The notes below the pieces were generated by a model. It was not told the origin of the DNA. It saw only the letters and a list, made by a program, of their open reading frames with translations, and made no database searches. From assembly GCA_944321845.1 (NCBI GenBank), contig CALUMT010000029.1:1-60748 (forward strand): a stretch of DNA of 60,748 nt. The letters run 5' to 3'. This DNA comes from an uncultured Butyricimonas sp. (lineage in GTDB: Bacteria; Bacteroidota; Bacteroidia; Bacteroidales; Marinifilaceae). The position numbers and the translations under genes are program-made. Positions 9,346-17,419 of this stretch are shown here, one piece after another. Each line of letters opens with the position of its first letter. The stretch's first letter is position 1.

Positions 9346-12300
9346 AATGTCAAACTCAAAATGTATTACAAAAGTATGAAAAAATTTTGGAATGCCATGT
9401 CCTCGTCGGGGCGATGGCGGAAGATGATTTTAATTATGAATCTGAAATTATTTATTTTGCTGTGTTGTATACACGTGGCGAACGCAAACGTTTTTTCGCA
9501 GGAACAACGTTTGGATGTCTCCTTCGAGAACGAGAAAATGCTTGATGTCATTGATTATCTTCAACGACAGACCGGTTTCCAGTTCTTTTACCTGAAGCAG
9601 AATCTGGCCGTTGCGAGCAATGTCACCCTGTCCATGAAACAGGCCACACTGGCCGAGATTTTGGATAATGTGCTGAAAGATCATGGCTTCTCCTACGAGA
9701 TTCAGGACGGAATCGTGATTATAAAGGTGGCGGATGATGACAAGGAAAAGAAAAAATCCCTTACTCTGAAAGGTTTCGTGTATGACGAGAAGAAACAACC
9801 CATGCCGGGAGTAACGGTACAGGTTATCGGAACGACCGTGGGAACGGCGACAGCTGAAAAAGGATGGTTTGCCATTACCTTGCCTATATTGAAGGGGAAA
9901 TTGAAATTCTCGTTCGTGGGGTACCTGGATCAGGAGGTGGAGTTCTCCGATAAAACAGATACGCTGAAAATTTACATGAAGGAGAATGTGCAGGAACTCG
10001 ACGAGGCCGTGGTTGTGGCCTATGGTGAGACAACCCGACGGAAGGCCACGGGTTCCATTTCTACCGTGAAGGCGGATGAATTTAAGGGTATTCCTTCGAC
10101 GAGTATCGCTAATCTTTTACAAGGACGTGTGGCGGGGATGGATATTATCAATATGTCAGGAGCTCCTGGAGGTGGAGGAACGGCAGTTATAATTCGTGGA
10201 TACAATTCTTTGGATGTCGAAGCGGAACGTCGTTATTCAAATCCTCTATGGGTAGTGGACGGTGTCCCTTTGAATTCTTTTACGTCTCCTATCACGGGAA
10301 CAAACTTGCTGGCGGATATTAACCCGGATATGATAGAATCCGTTCAAGTTTTGAAAGATGCTTCGGCGGCTTCCATTTACGGTTCTCGGGCGGCCAATGG
10401 AGTAATTATCGTGACCACGAAAAAAGGTCGAAAGAATCAAAAGGCGACGTTTTCCTTAAATGTATCACAATCCTGGAGTATTTTGCCGGAATTACCCACG
10501 GTAACAACGGGAAGAATGGAACGATTGTTTCGTTTGGATGCAATCAGAAAAACTTATCAAGGTTATCTTGATCCGGAAACAAATACCTACAAATACCCGA
10601 CTTCTCTTCGTGAACAATATGATTATTATAGCAAAGGAGCTTCTTTTGATGGAAATTTTATTCCTATGCCTTATAGTACAGATAATGGAACAATGTTTCA
10701 GGATAGTCTGAATTCTTTTTATAATAATTCAACCAATTATTTCCCGATATACTGGAGAACAGGGAAAGTAACAAACGCTAATATTCAAACCTACGGGGGA
10801 GCAGAACGCATGACGTACGCTATCGGGTTAGGGTATTATTCGGAGACAGGTATTTTCCGAGGAACAGGATATAGCCGGGTTGACCTAAATTCTTCCATGA
10901 ACGTGACGCCCGTAGAGCGGTTAAGCGTGGATTTGCGATTGAATGCCACGGTTTCCAAACGGAAACGGGGAACTAAATTAGATGGTTTAGGTGTTGCCCC
11001 TTCTGTTGAAACGGTCCCGGGAGAACCTTACAAATTATCCACTTTATTACCTGGGGAAGGTTCTGTTGCTTGGGAATCCGTGTTGGATGCTTATGACGGA
11101 ACGGATGAAAAGAATCGAGGAGTCCGTTTGCGGGCTAATTTTAAGTTAGGATATGATATTTTGGACGGATTGAACCTTTCCACTTCTTTAGCAGCCGATT
11201 ATTCTATTGAGCGACGGAATTATTTTCAACCTTCTTACTTGAGTTATGATGGGTACTCGAATACTATCGGGGAGACAGGTATAAATTTGATGGTATTGAA
11301 TGAAAATCTATTATCTTTCAAGAGAACGATAAACGAAAAACATGATATTAGTTTCGTGGCGGGTTTCTCTTATCAATACGATCAAAAGGAATATAACGGG
11401 GGTAATGCTCAGAATGCTCCCAGTGATAAAATTTATTATGCACCATCGGGAATGCCCGAGTACGGAGAACTGATATCAGGCGATTACACGGAAATCATAC
11501 CGTTTCAACATTATCGATCTGACATGCAGGAAAAGATACTGTTATCTTATTTTGCCCGTTTAGAATACTCTTGTTTGAATAAATATTTATTATCCATGAG
11601 TTTTAGACGGGATGGGAGTTCAACCTTCGGGGCGAATCACCGTTGGGGTACTTTCCCTTCCGTGGCAGCAGCCTGGACGTTTTCCGAGGAACGATGGATA
11701 AAAGAAAATCTCGGTTGGCTTTCTTTCGGGAAACTTCGGGCTAGCTGGGGACGTTCCGGGATGCATTTTGCACAACCTTATTTGGCTTTGGGTGTAATGA
11801 ATGTCGGTTCTACCTCGTATATTGGGAATGCCACGATTGAGCCTGTTTGGGATGGGGGATTATTAAATCCGTATTTATCGTGGGAAGAAACCGATCAATA
11901 TGACTTAGGAGTAGATTTGGATTTGTTTGAGCATCGATTAAGTTTTACATTTGATTATTATTATCGTTATACAGATAAACTCTTAACTGCAATAAATCTT
12001 CCGGGAATGCATAGCGGATATAATTTTCAATTCCGGAACGCAGGGGCAATATCCAACGAGGGAATAGAATTTATGCTGCGTTACGAGATCGTCCGTCAAC
12101 CGAAATTGTACTGGAAAATTTCATTAAACGGGGCTAAAAACTGGAATCGTTTCGAGAAATCGTATGACGGAAAGGATTTTGACGGTAGGATTATTGGAAA
12201 GCCGTTAAACGGGATATATACCTTTCAGGTAAACGGTTATGTTAATAATCAGGAGGAGGTTGCATCTTATTATAATCAACAAGGAGAAAAATATTACATC

Positions 12301-12912
12301 GCCCAAGGTGTGTATAGTAAAGGAAATTTTTTAAAACCTGGAGATTATAATTTCGTGGATGTAAATGGAGATACGTATATAGATGGTAATGACGTTGTCT
12401 ACGTGGGGAGTGCATTACCAACAATTAGCGGAGGGATCATAAATGAATTCCGATGGAAAAATATCGATTTAAATTTCTCGTGTGCTTATTCCTTGGGAAG
12501 ACATATTGTCAATAGAACGATAAAACGTACATTTAGTATTGGTAGTGGATATTATCCTTTTGTGTTTGATATTGCAAAAACTGATTTTTGGACCATTCCG
12601 GGAGAAGCTGCAGATTATCCCATGTGGCAGACCAATAGAATGTATATGAATCAAGAGGTAAACACGGACGTGGAAGAAGTGAATTATCTAAAATTAAAGA
12701 CATTGTCCTTGGGTTACACCTTACCGATGACGTGGAGCAAGAAACTGGGAATGTCTGAATTACGCATTTTTGTAAGTGGTGAGAATTTATTGACCTGGAC
12801 CAATTATTCTGGTCTTGATCCGGAATCGGTAGATATTTCTACTGGTTATGATAACCAAGACGGATACCCGCTGGCACGGAAATACACGATAGGTTTGACT
12901 TTAAAATTCTAG
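9343..12912 (+). CDS. SusC/RagA-type TonB-dependent receptor with STN signalling domain
   Basis: Outer-membrane importer of 1189 residues. After a long N-terminus and a hydrophobic signal segment (LFILLCCIHVANANVFSQ) come an STN domain (about 60-130), which contacts FecR in the periplasm, a carboxypeptidase-regulatory-like domain (about 145-225), the plug (VIIRGYNSLDVE, then VQVLKDASAASIYGSRAANG) and a beta-barrel ending in ...KYTIGLTLKF. The exact start is uncertain: ATGs at 9343, 9361 and 9376 are in frame and none has a clear ribosome site. From about position 10,100 the DNA becomes clearly more AT-rich, although the reading frame is continuous. susD starts 3 bases after the stop. The substrate cannot be read from the sequence. 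Confidence 0.93.
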   Translation: MNVKLKMYYKSMKKFWNAMSSSGRWRKMILIMNLKLFILLCCIHVANANVFSQEQRLDVSFENEKMLDVIDYLQRQTGFQFFYLKQNLAVASNVTLSMKQATLAEILDNVLKDHGFSYEIQDGIVIIKVADDDKEKKKSLTLKGFVYDEKKQPMPGVTVQVIGTTVGTATAEKGWFAITLPILKGKLKFSFVGYLDQEVEFSDKTDTLKIYMKENVQELDEAVVVAYGETTRRKATGSISTVKADEFKGIPSTSIANLLQGRVAGMDIINMSGAPGGGGTAVIIRGYNSLDVEAERRYSNPLWVVDGVPLNSFTSPITGTNLLADINPDMIESVQVLKDASAASIYGSRAANGVIIVTTKKGRKNQKATFSLNVSQSWSILPELPTVTTGRMERLFRLDAIRKTYQGYLDPETNTYKYPTSLREQYDYYSKGASFDGNFIPMPYSTDNGTMFQDSLNSFYNNSTNYFPIYWRTGKVTNANIQTYGGAERMTYAIGLGYYSETGIFRGTGYSRVDLNSSMNVTPVERLSVDLRLNATVSKRKRGTKLDGLGVAPSVETVPGEPYKLSTLLPGEGSVAWESVLDAYDGTDEKNRGVRLRANFKLGYDILDGLNLSTSLAADYSIERRNYFQPSYLSYDGYSNTIGETGINLMVLNENLLSFKRTINEKHDISFVAGFSYQYDQKEYNGGNAQNAPSDKIYYAPSGMPEYGELISGDYTEIIPFQHYRSDMQEKILLSYFARLEYSCLNKYLLSMSFRRDGSSTFGANHRWGTFPSVAAAWTFSEERWIKENLGWLSFGKLRASWGRSGMHFAQPYLALGVMNVGSTSYIGNATIEPVWDGGLLNPYLSWEETDQYDLGVDLDLFEHRLSFTFDYYYRYTDKLLTAINLPGMHSGYNFQFRNAGAISNEGIEFMLRYEIVRQPKLYWKISLNGAKNWNRFEKSYDGKDFDGRIIGKPLNGIYTFQVNGYVNNQEEVASYYNQQGEKYYIAQGVYSKGNFLKPGDYNFVDVNGDTYIDGNDVVYVGSALPTISGGIINEFRWKNIDLNFSCAYSLGRHIVNRTIKRTFSIGSGYYPFVFDIAKTDFWTIPGEAADYPMWQTNRMYMNQEVNTDVEEVNYLKLKTLSLGYTLPMTWSKKLGMSELRIFVSGENLLTWTNYSGLDPESVDISTGYDNQDGYPLARKYTIGLTLKF

Positions 12913-12915
12913 TAT

Positions 12916-14484
12916 ATGACAAAATTGTACCTGATAGGTTGTTTTTTGGTAATATCATTAATTGCTTGCGATGATATATTACAAGTTACCCCGGAAACCC
13001 AGGTAACTTTTGAAACTGCTTTTGAAACAGAAAAAGAGATAGAAACCGGGTTATTGTCTGTGGAACGATTTGTTAGATTAGCCTTAATATCTCCATTACA
13101 GCCAGGAATATATGGTGAATATTCTGATTATCATTCCAGTGCAAATCCAGCTTTATTGAATTTCGACCAAATAGGAGTTTATCTTGCTCTAAGGGAATCT
13201 CGTTTTGATGCTATAGCCATGGCAAATGTACCCTTACCTTATATTGATAAGGTTCCGATGACTCAGGAACGTAGGAATTTTTACAAGGGACAGATTTATT
13301 TCACGAAGGCATTAATCTATTTTGATTTGGGACGGCGTTACAAGTTTACTCCGATAGTCCGAGATGAAGTGGAGATAGACCCGATCGTCTATTCTTCCTG
13401 GGAAGATGTTATCGATTATGCCATCGAACAAGCCCGTGAAGCCGTGGCATTGTTACCGGAATACCCGGATTTACGGGATAGCGATGGGAATGTTATTACC
13501 CGTAAATCTGTGCCGACCAAGGGAGCTGCGAATGCTTTGTTGGCACATTTGTGTGCCTGGAAAGCCGGGTGTAAATATATGGCTTCTTCTGATAAAGCGG
13601 ATTATAACGAGATGGATTTATGGAAAACTGTGGATTCTGCGAGTACGGCAATTATTCAGCAAGAAGATGTTTATCGCTTGGCCAATACTCCTGAGGAAGT
13701 TTGTACTTCAGTACTCGTAGGGGATAGCCCAGAGAGTATTTACGAGATTCAGATTCATGGGTATGGCAATGAAATGGATGATGAGTATATATATAATGCC
13801 TTTTTCTGTCCTGGTATGTATTATCAGACTTGGCCGATCGTTAGTAGTGAAAGTGCCGGTAATATTCAATACAAGGATTGGCGAATTCTAGCAGAATCCG
13901 TGAGAGATATGTATCCTACTCGTGTTGAGCATGGAGAAATAATTACGGATTTACGGCGGGATGCGTATTTTTATGAGTTAGATTCCATGCAATACAAGGT
14001 TGACGAGAGTGTCACGGGAGGATATGCTTATCCATGGAAATATCGGGTTGCCAGGTTAGGAACTTCGGGATGGGATGCAGGGCGTTTTATAAATTTTGAT
14101 CAAAATGCTGTTTGGTTCCGTTTGGCAGATATTATATTATTACGGGCAGAGGCACGTGTAAGGTTGGGGAACACTCTTGGAGCAATTGAAGATTTAAATG
14201 CGATTCGTTCCCGGGCTAATGCAAAATTATATGATGCTTCAGAATATAATGGAGACTTACGCTATGCGATTTTCAAAGAACGAGAGAAAGAATTGCTCAT
14301 GGAAAACTGGCGCTGGTATGACGTGTTACGTAACGGCTATTATAAAACAGAATTGTATGGAGGCTTCCGGGAAGTTTCCGAGCAGGATATAATTGACGGG
14401 TGCTTTCTTCTTGGAATTCCAGACGTTGAATTTACCAATAATCCATTAGCACGTCAAAATACATTTTGGTTGAGGCATCAATAA
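12916..14484 (+). CDS. SusD/RagB family nutrient-binding lipoprotein
   Basis: Surface lipoprotein that forms the lid of the SusC transporter. The 522-residue product begins with a lipoprotein signal peptide ending in LISLIAC, with the lipidated Cys near residue 18. The helical TPR-like part carries the usual family motifs (YFTKALIYFDLGRRY; LRAEARVRLGNTLGAIEDLNAIRSRAN), and the C-terminal part has the common KEREKELLMENWRWYDVLR. It follows susC with a 3-base gap. Like the barrel part of susC, it is AT-rich relative to the flanking housekeeping genes. Confidence 0.94.
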   Translation: MTKLYLIGCFLVISLIACDDILQVTPETQVTFETAFETEKEIETGLLSVERFVRLALISPLQPGIYGEYSDYHSSANPALLNFDQIGVYLALRESRFDAIAMANVPLPYIDKVPMTQERRNFYKGQIYFTKALIYFDLGRRYKFTPIVRDEVEIDPIVYSSWEDVIDYAIEQAREAVALLPEYPDLRDSDGNVITRKSVPTKGAANALLAHLCAWKAGCKYMASSDKADYNEMDLWKTVDSASTAIIQQEDVYRLANTPEEVCTSVLVGDSPESIYEIQIHGYGNEMDDEYIYNAFFCPGMYYQTWPIVSSESAGNIQYKDWRILAESVRDMYPTRVEHGEIITDLRRDAYFYELDSMQYKVDESVTGGYAYPWKYRVARLGTSGWDAGRFINFDQNAVWFRLADIILLRAEARVRLGNTLGAIEDLNAIRSRANAKLYDASEYNGDLRYAIFKEREKELLMENWRWYDVLRNGYYKTELYGGFREVSEQDIIDGCFLLGIPDVEFTNNPLARQNTFWLRHQ

Positions 14485-14498
14485 AATAGGAATATAAT

Positions 14499-15128
14499 AT
14501 GAAAACACGATTGATATATATAGGTTTCTGCGTTCTGTTATGCTTAATAGGATGCGATACGAAACAGAATTGGATAGACACGGGCATTTCTTCGCCCTAT
14601 CATGATTGTAGTATGATGGACTATTTGCGTGGAGACAAGTACAACTGGGAATTGACGGTTGAAATGATTGAACGGGCGGAATTGACAGATTTGTTTGAAG
14701 GAGAGGTGGATACTTTGCCTGAGATAACTTTTTTCGCGATACCGAGTTATTCTATATTACGTTATCTTTGGGATAATAATTTGGAATCCGTAGCAGAACT
14801 TACCCCCGAATTTTGTCGGGAAACAGTATTGAGTCACGTGGTAAAAGGAAAATTCTTGAAAGCGGATATTGCCTATCGGAATTCCAAGTACCAGATAACA
14901 GATCCCTTACAGGATGGAGGAACCGCTCTCGTGACACTGGGCGGACGACAATTAAAGGCGTACGTGGATAAATCGGATTATGGAGGGGTACCGGATGCAG
15001 GAGCAGAAACCATGTTTTTATATTCTTTTTCTGCTTACACCCAGGTACCTTTAGCATCACCTGATATCCAGCCACTGAATGGAGTCGTGCATGCGTTGAA
15101 TTATAATTTTGTGTTAGGTCGAATTTGA
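14499..15128 (+). CDS. Fasciclin (FAS1)-like lipoprotein
   Basis: A 209-residue lipoprotein with signal ending LLCLIGC. The body resembles a single FAS1 domain: an initial helix (WELTVEMIERAELTDLF), a strand TFFAIPSYSI where FAS1 domains have TVFAPT, an HVVKGKF element matching the YHVVPG-type motif, and a final GVVHALNYNF matching the NGVIHVID-type motif. FAS1 lipoproteins accompany SusC/SusD pairs in some Bacteroidota loci and probably help bind substrate at the cell surface. It begins 14 bases after susD, so it is in the same operon. The domain assignment is by motif reading, not by a profile search. Confidence 0.65.
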   Translation: MKTRLIYIGFCVLLCLIGCDTKQNWIDTGISSPYHDCSMMDYLRGDKYNWELTVEMIERAELTDLFEGEVDTLPEITFFAIPSYSILRYLWDNNLESVAELTPEFCRETVLSHVVKGKFLKADIAYRNSKYQITDPLQDGGTALVTLGGRQLKAYVDKSDYGGVPDAGAETMFLYSFSAYTQVPLASPDIQPLNGVVHALNYNFVLGRI

Positions 15129-15139
15129 AATGGAAGATT

Positions 15140-15712
15140 ATGAAAAATATTATATTGTTTGTATTTAGTCTATTCGTTTTATTGGGAAATTCGTGTCAAG
15201 ATGTTACAATCGGTTATTTGTTGGTTCAAAATGCGGCTTATAACCCGGATTCGTTAGTGATCAGAACAAAGTCTTCTTTAGATGTTTCTGAAGGGACAAG
15301 AAATCCCGCAGTAGAAGAATTTGTAATAGATCGAACCGGAATGACTTTAGATGAATATATGTCTATGACGGGACTAACTTATGAAACAGTTGCACAAATG
15401 ACAGGACTGGAGGCATATGTAGGTCGGGGCGAGGATTATGATCGGTGCAAATGGGGTATGCCTTGGGTAAGTACTCCTATTGAAGGAATTGATGGAACAC
15501 CTCCGATTTACGTGTCAATAAAGGAAATAAAATCATTGGATGGAGGAGACGCTCTTGCCTTAGATTCTGTACTGACTGTCCGTGGTAATGGAACCTTTGA
15601 GATCCCATTGTATCATGATGTCCCCGTTGGCCGTTACGTGATATCTCTGAATTTTCGGAATGAGGGATACTCAAAAGACGTGGACGATTGCTTTACGATT
15701 ATCGTGAAATAA
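15140..15712 (+). CDS. Lipoprotein of unknown function in the SusC/D operon
   Basis: A 190-residue predicted lipoprotein (signal ending VLLGNSC). I do not recognise the domain. The middle contains a short helical segment (TLDEYMSMTGLTYETVAQM) and the last 60 residues look like a beta-sandwich (VLTVRGNGTFEIPLYHDVPVGRYVI...). The ATG at 15140 is preferred to the overlapping TTG at 15125, because it begins the signal peptide directly. It is the last gene before the terminator at 15731, so it is probably an accessory surface component of the uptake system. Confidence 0.7.
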   Translation: MKNIILFVFSLFVLLGNSCQDVTIGYLLVQNAAYNPDSLVIRTKSSLDVSEGTRNPAVEEFVIDRTGMTLDEYMSMTGLTYETVAQMTGLEAYVGRGEDYDRCKWGMPWVSTPIEGIDGTPPIYVSIKEIKSLDGGDALALDSVLTVRGNGTFEIPLYHDVPVGRYVISLNFRNEGYSKDVDDCFTIIVK

Positions 15713-15730
15713 TGTAGTGTACTATTAGCT

Positions 15731-15768
15731 GCCAGGAGGTAGAAAAACTTCCTGGCACTTTTTATTTC
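15731..15768 (+). terminator. Rho-independent terminator of the fecR/susCD operon
   Basis: A stem of GCCAGGA (15731-15737) with TCCTGGC (15750-15756) is followed by a T-rich tail. It lies 18 bases after the stop of the last lipoprotein gene. Confidence 0.75.
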
Positions 15769-15897
15769 CCCACAATTGATAGCTCATGAGGTTGAAAACA
15801 CATAAACTAATAATTGTTTATCCTTGTTAATTGACTTATCGTTTCGCTAAGATACACCCGCCGAGGCTTTCCCAAGAGACCCTAATATTGAAATACT

Positions 15898-16266
15898 ATG
15901 GAGAAAGACTCATCGAGTGTATACACTCGCAAGCCTGTTTGCCGTCACGAGCGTGACGGGCTGTTCGTCCGTTTTCAGGACGTTTACCTTCTTTTACCTT
16001 ATGCCGATATCCTCCACGTGGAGGCCTCGGGTAGTTATTGCCACATCCACACGCGAGACCGGTCGAAAATCACGGTGGCACATCGGTTGAACCTGCTGGA
16101 GCGACGATTGCCCTCGACGCATTTCGTCCGGGTGCATCATAGTTTTATCCTGAACCTGTTCGAGATAACCAAGTTCGTGGGGAACACGGTCTACATCGGC
16201 AACCGGGATTACCCGGTAGGCCGTAAATACCGGGAACAATTCCTGGCCATGCTGAATATATTGTAA
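15898..16266 (+). CDS. Stand-alone LytTR DNA-binding protein
   Basis: A 122-residue protein made of little more than a LytTR domain. It shows the typical ADILHVEASGSYCHIHT start, the middle ERRLPSTHFVRVHHSFILNL and the end VGRKYREQFLAML. No receiver domain or membrane segment is present, so any signal input must come from elsewhere or from protein level. It lies 185 bases downstream of the SusC/D operon terminator but in GC-rich DNA like the chromosome core, so it need not belong to that locus. Its target is unknown. Confidence 0.85.
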   Translation: MEKDSSSVYTRKPVCRHERDGLFVRFQDVYLLLPYADILHVEASGSYCHIHTRDRSKITVAHRLNLLERRLPSTHFVRVHHSFILNLFEITKFVGNTVYIGNRDYPVGRKYREQFLAMLNIL

Positions 16267-16292
16267 CTTAGCGTACCGATAACCAGATTTAT

Positions 16293-16330
16293 AAACCCGT
16301 CTTGCGGATCATCCCTCGGCGGGTTTTCTT
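16293..16330 (+). terminator. Terminator after the LytTR gene
   Basis: AAACCCG (16293-16299) pairs with CGGGTTT (16320-16326), followed by TTCTT. It lies 26 bases after the LytTR stop codon. The loop is long, so the confidence is moderate. Confidence 0.55.
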
Positions 16331-16430
16331 GCATTCCCGCTGCGAACCCGTGGTATTTACGGTGTGCTTAGGGAACACAGCCCTTTCACGGCTTTTATAC
16401 AGCCGCTCCCGATTCGATCAATGGATCGGG

Positions 16431-16463
16431 CCTGAAATGTTCGTGAAAGGTCCGTGAAACGAC
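16431..16463. repeat. Three 11-nt units, core CGTGAAA
   Basis: Consecutive units CCTGAAATGTT, CGTGAAAGGTC and CGTGAAACGAC share the first seven positions (one mismatch in the first unit) at an exact 11-base period. The region lies between two converging genes, not in a promoter. Confidence 0.6.
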
Positions 16464-16518
16464 ATTATCACCTTTTCGTTCCCTGAAAGTATCCCGTGTA
16501 AATCGAGAATTAATGAAA

Positions 16519-16555
16519 ATGCCGCCTGCCATCATTCCGGCAGGCGGCATTTTTA
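16519..16555. terminator. Strong bidirectional terminator
   Basis: A perfect 12-bp stem pairs ATGCCGCCTGCC (16519-16530) with GGCAGGCGGCAT (16539-16550). A T-run follows on the plus strand and a shorter one on the minus strand. It lies just beyond the end of the SDR gene on the minus strand. Confidence 0.85.
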
Positions 16556-16573
16556 TGCCTGGGAAGCGGGAAT

Positions 16574-17329
16574 TTATTTCCGGTTCACGTCCCGGGAATT
16601 GGCCTGGGCGGTAGGCATGATTTGGATATCGTTCAGGCAGATGTGGGCAGGACGGGTTACGGCGAACACGATGGTGTCGGCGATGTCCTCACCGGTCAGC
16701 GGGGTGATGCCCTTGTATACGTTGTCGGCGGCCTGGGTGTCTCCCTTGTAGCGGACGATGGAGAATTCCGTTTCCACCATGCCCGGGGCGATGTTCGTCA
16801 CCTTGATGTTGTGTTTCAGCATGTCGACACGCATGGCTTTGGAGAGGGCGTCCACGGCGTGTTTGGTGGCGCAGTACACGTTGCCCCCGGGGTAAACTTC
16901 CTTGCCGGCCACGGAGGCGAGGTTCACGATATGTCCCCGTTCCCGTTTGATCATCAGGGGTGCCACTTCACGGGTTACGTACAACAAACCTTTCACGTTC
17001 GTGTCTATCATGCGTTCCCAGTCGTCGATGATTCCGTCCTGGATGGGGCTGGTACCCACGGCCAGACCGGCGTTGTTCACGAGCACGTCGATGGCTTGCC
17101 ATTCCGCGGGAAGACCGGCGATGGCCTGGTGTACTTCGGCTTGGTTGCGCACGTCGAATTGAAGGGCGAGTACCTCGATGCCTTTGTCTTTCAGTTCTTT
17201 CTCCAGGGCAGTCAGGCGTTCTCCCCGGCGTCCGGTGATGATGATGGAGTAACCGACTTCGGCCAGTTTGATGGCGGTTGCCTTACCGATTCCGGAGGTC
17301 GCTCCCGTGATTAATGCTATTTTGTTCAT
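16574..17329 (-). CDS. SDR family NAD(P)-dependent oxidoreductase (YdfG-like)
   Basis: Classical short-chain dehydrogenase of 251 residues. It has the cofactor motif TGATSGIG near the N-terminus, an arginine-containing TGRRGERL that suggests NADP preference, the NNAG motif (LVNNAGLAVG) and the catalytic Ser...Tyr-x-x-x-Lys in VYCATKHAV. Overall it resembles YdfG-type 3-hydroxy acid (serine/3-hydroxypropionate) dehydrogenases, but substrate cannot be fixed by eye. It is divergent from the FAD enzyme across a short gap with mirrored promoter-like elements. Confidence 0.9.
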   Translation of the reverse strand: MNKIALITGATSGIGKATAIKLAEVGYSIIITGRRGERLTALEKELKDKGIEVLALQFDVRNQAEVHQAIAGLPAEWQAIDVLVNNAGLAVGTSPIQDGIIDDWERMIDTNVKGLLYVTREVAPLMIKRERGHIVNLASVAGKEVYPGGNVYCATKHAVDALSKAMRVDMLKHNIKVTNIAPGMVETEFSIVRYKGDTQAADNVYKGITPLTGEDIADTIVFAVTRPAHICLNDIQIMPTAQANSRDVNRK

Positions 17330-17352
17330 GTCTCTTTGTGTTTAATTTGTTG

Positions 17353-17395
17353 GACGAAGATACGGGATAATCTGTGAAATTTGCCTACTTTCGTC
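17353..17395. promoter_or_regulatory. Divergent promoter-like element between the SDR and FAD enzyme genes
   Basis: On the minus strand 17355-17362 reads TATCTTCG and on the plus strand 17386-17393 reads TACTTTCG, both close to the TAnnTTTG box. Together they form an imperfect inverted repeat (GACGAAGATA ... TACTTTCGTC). -33 elements are not convincing. Confidence 0.4.
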
Positions 17396-17419
17396 CGGAA
17401 TAATTTGTCGAGGATATAC

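Larger units (their letters stand above)
16267..16573. other. Convergent intergenic region with terminators and an 11-nt repeat run
   Basis: 307 bases between the ends of two convergent genes. It holds a terminator at each end (listed separately) and, between them, a CCTTTCACG / CGTGAAAGG inverted pair (16382-16390 and 16442-16450) and three 11-nt units listed separately. No open frame with coding character was seen. Confidence 0.6.
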
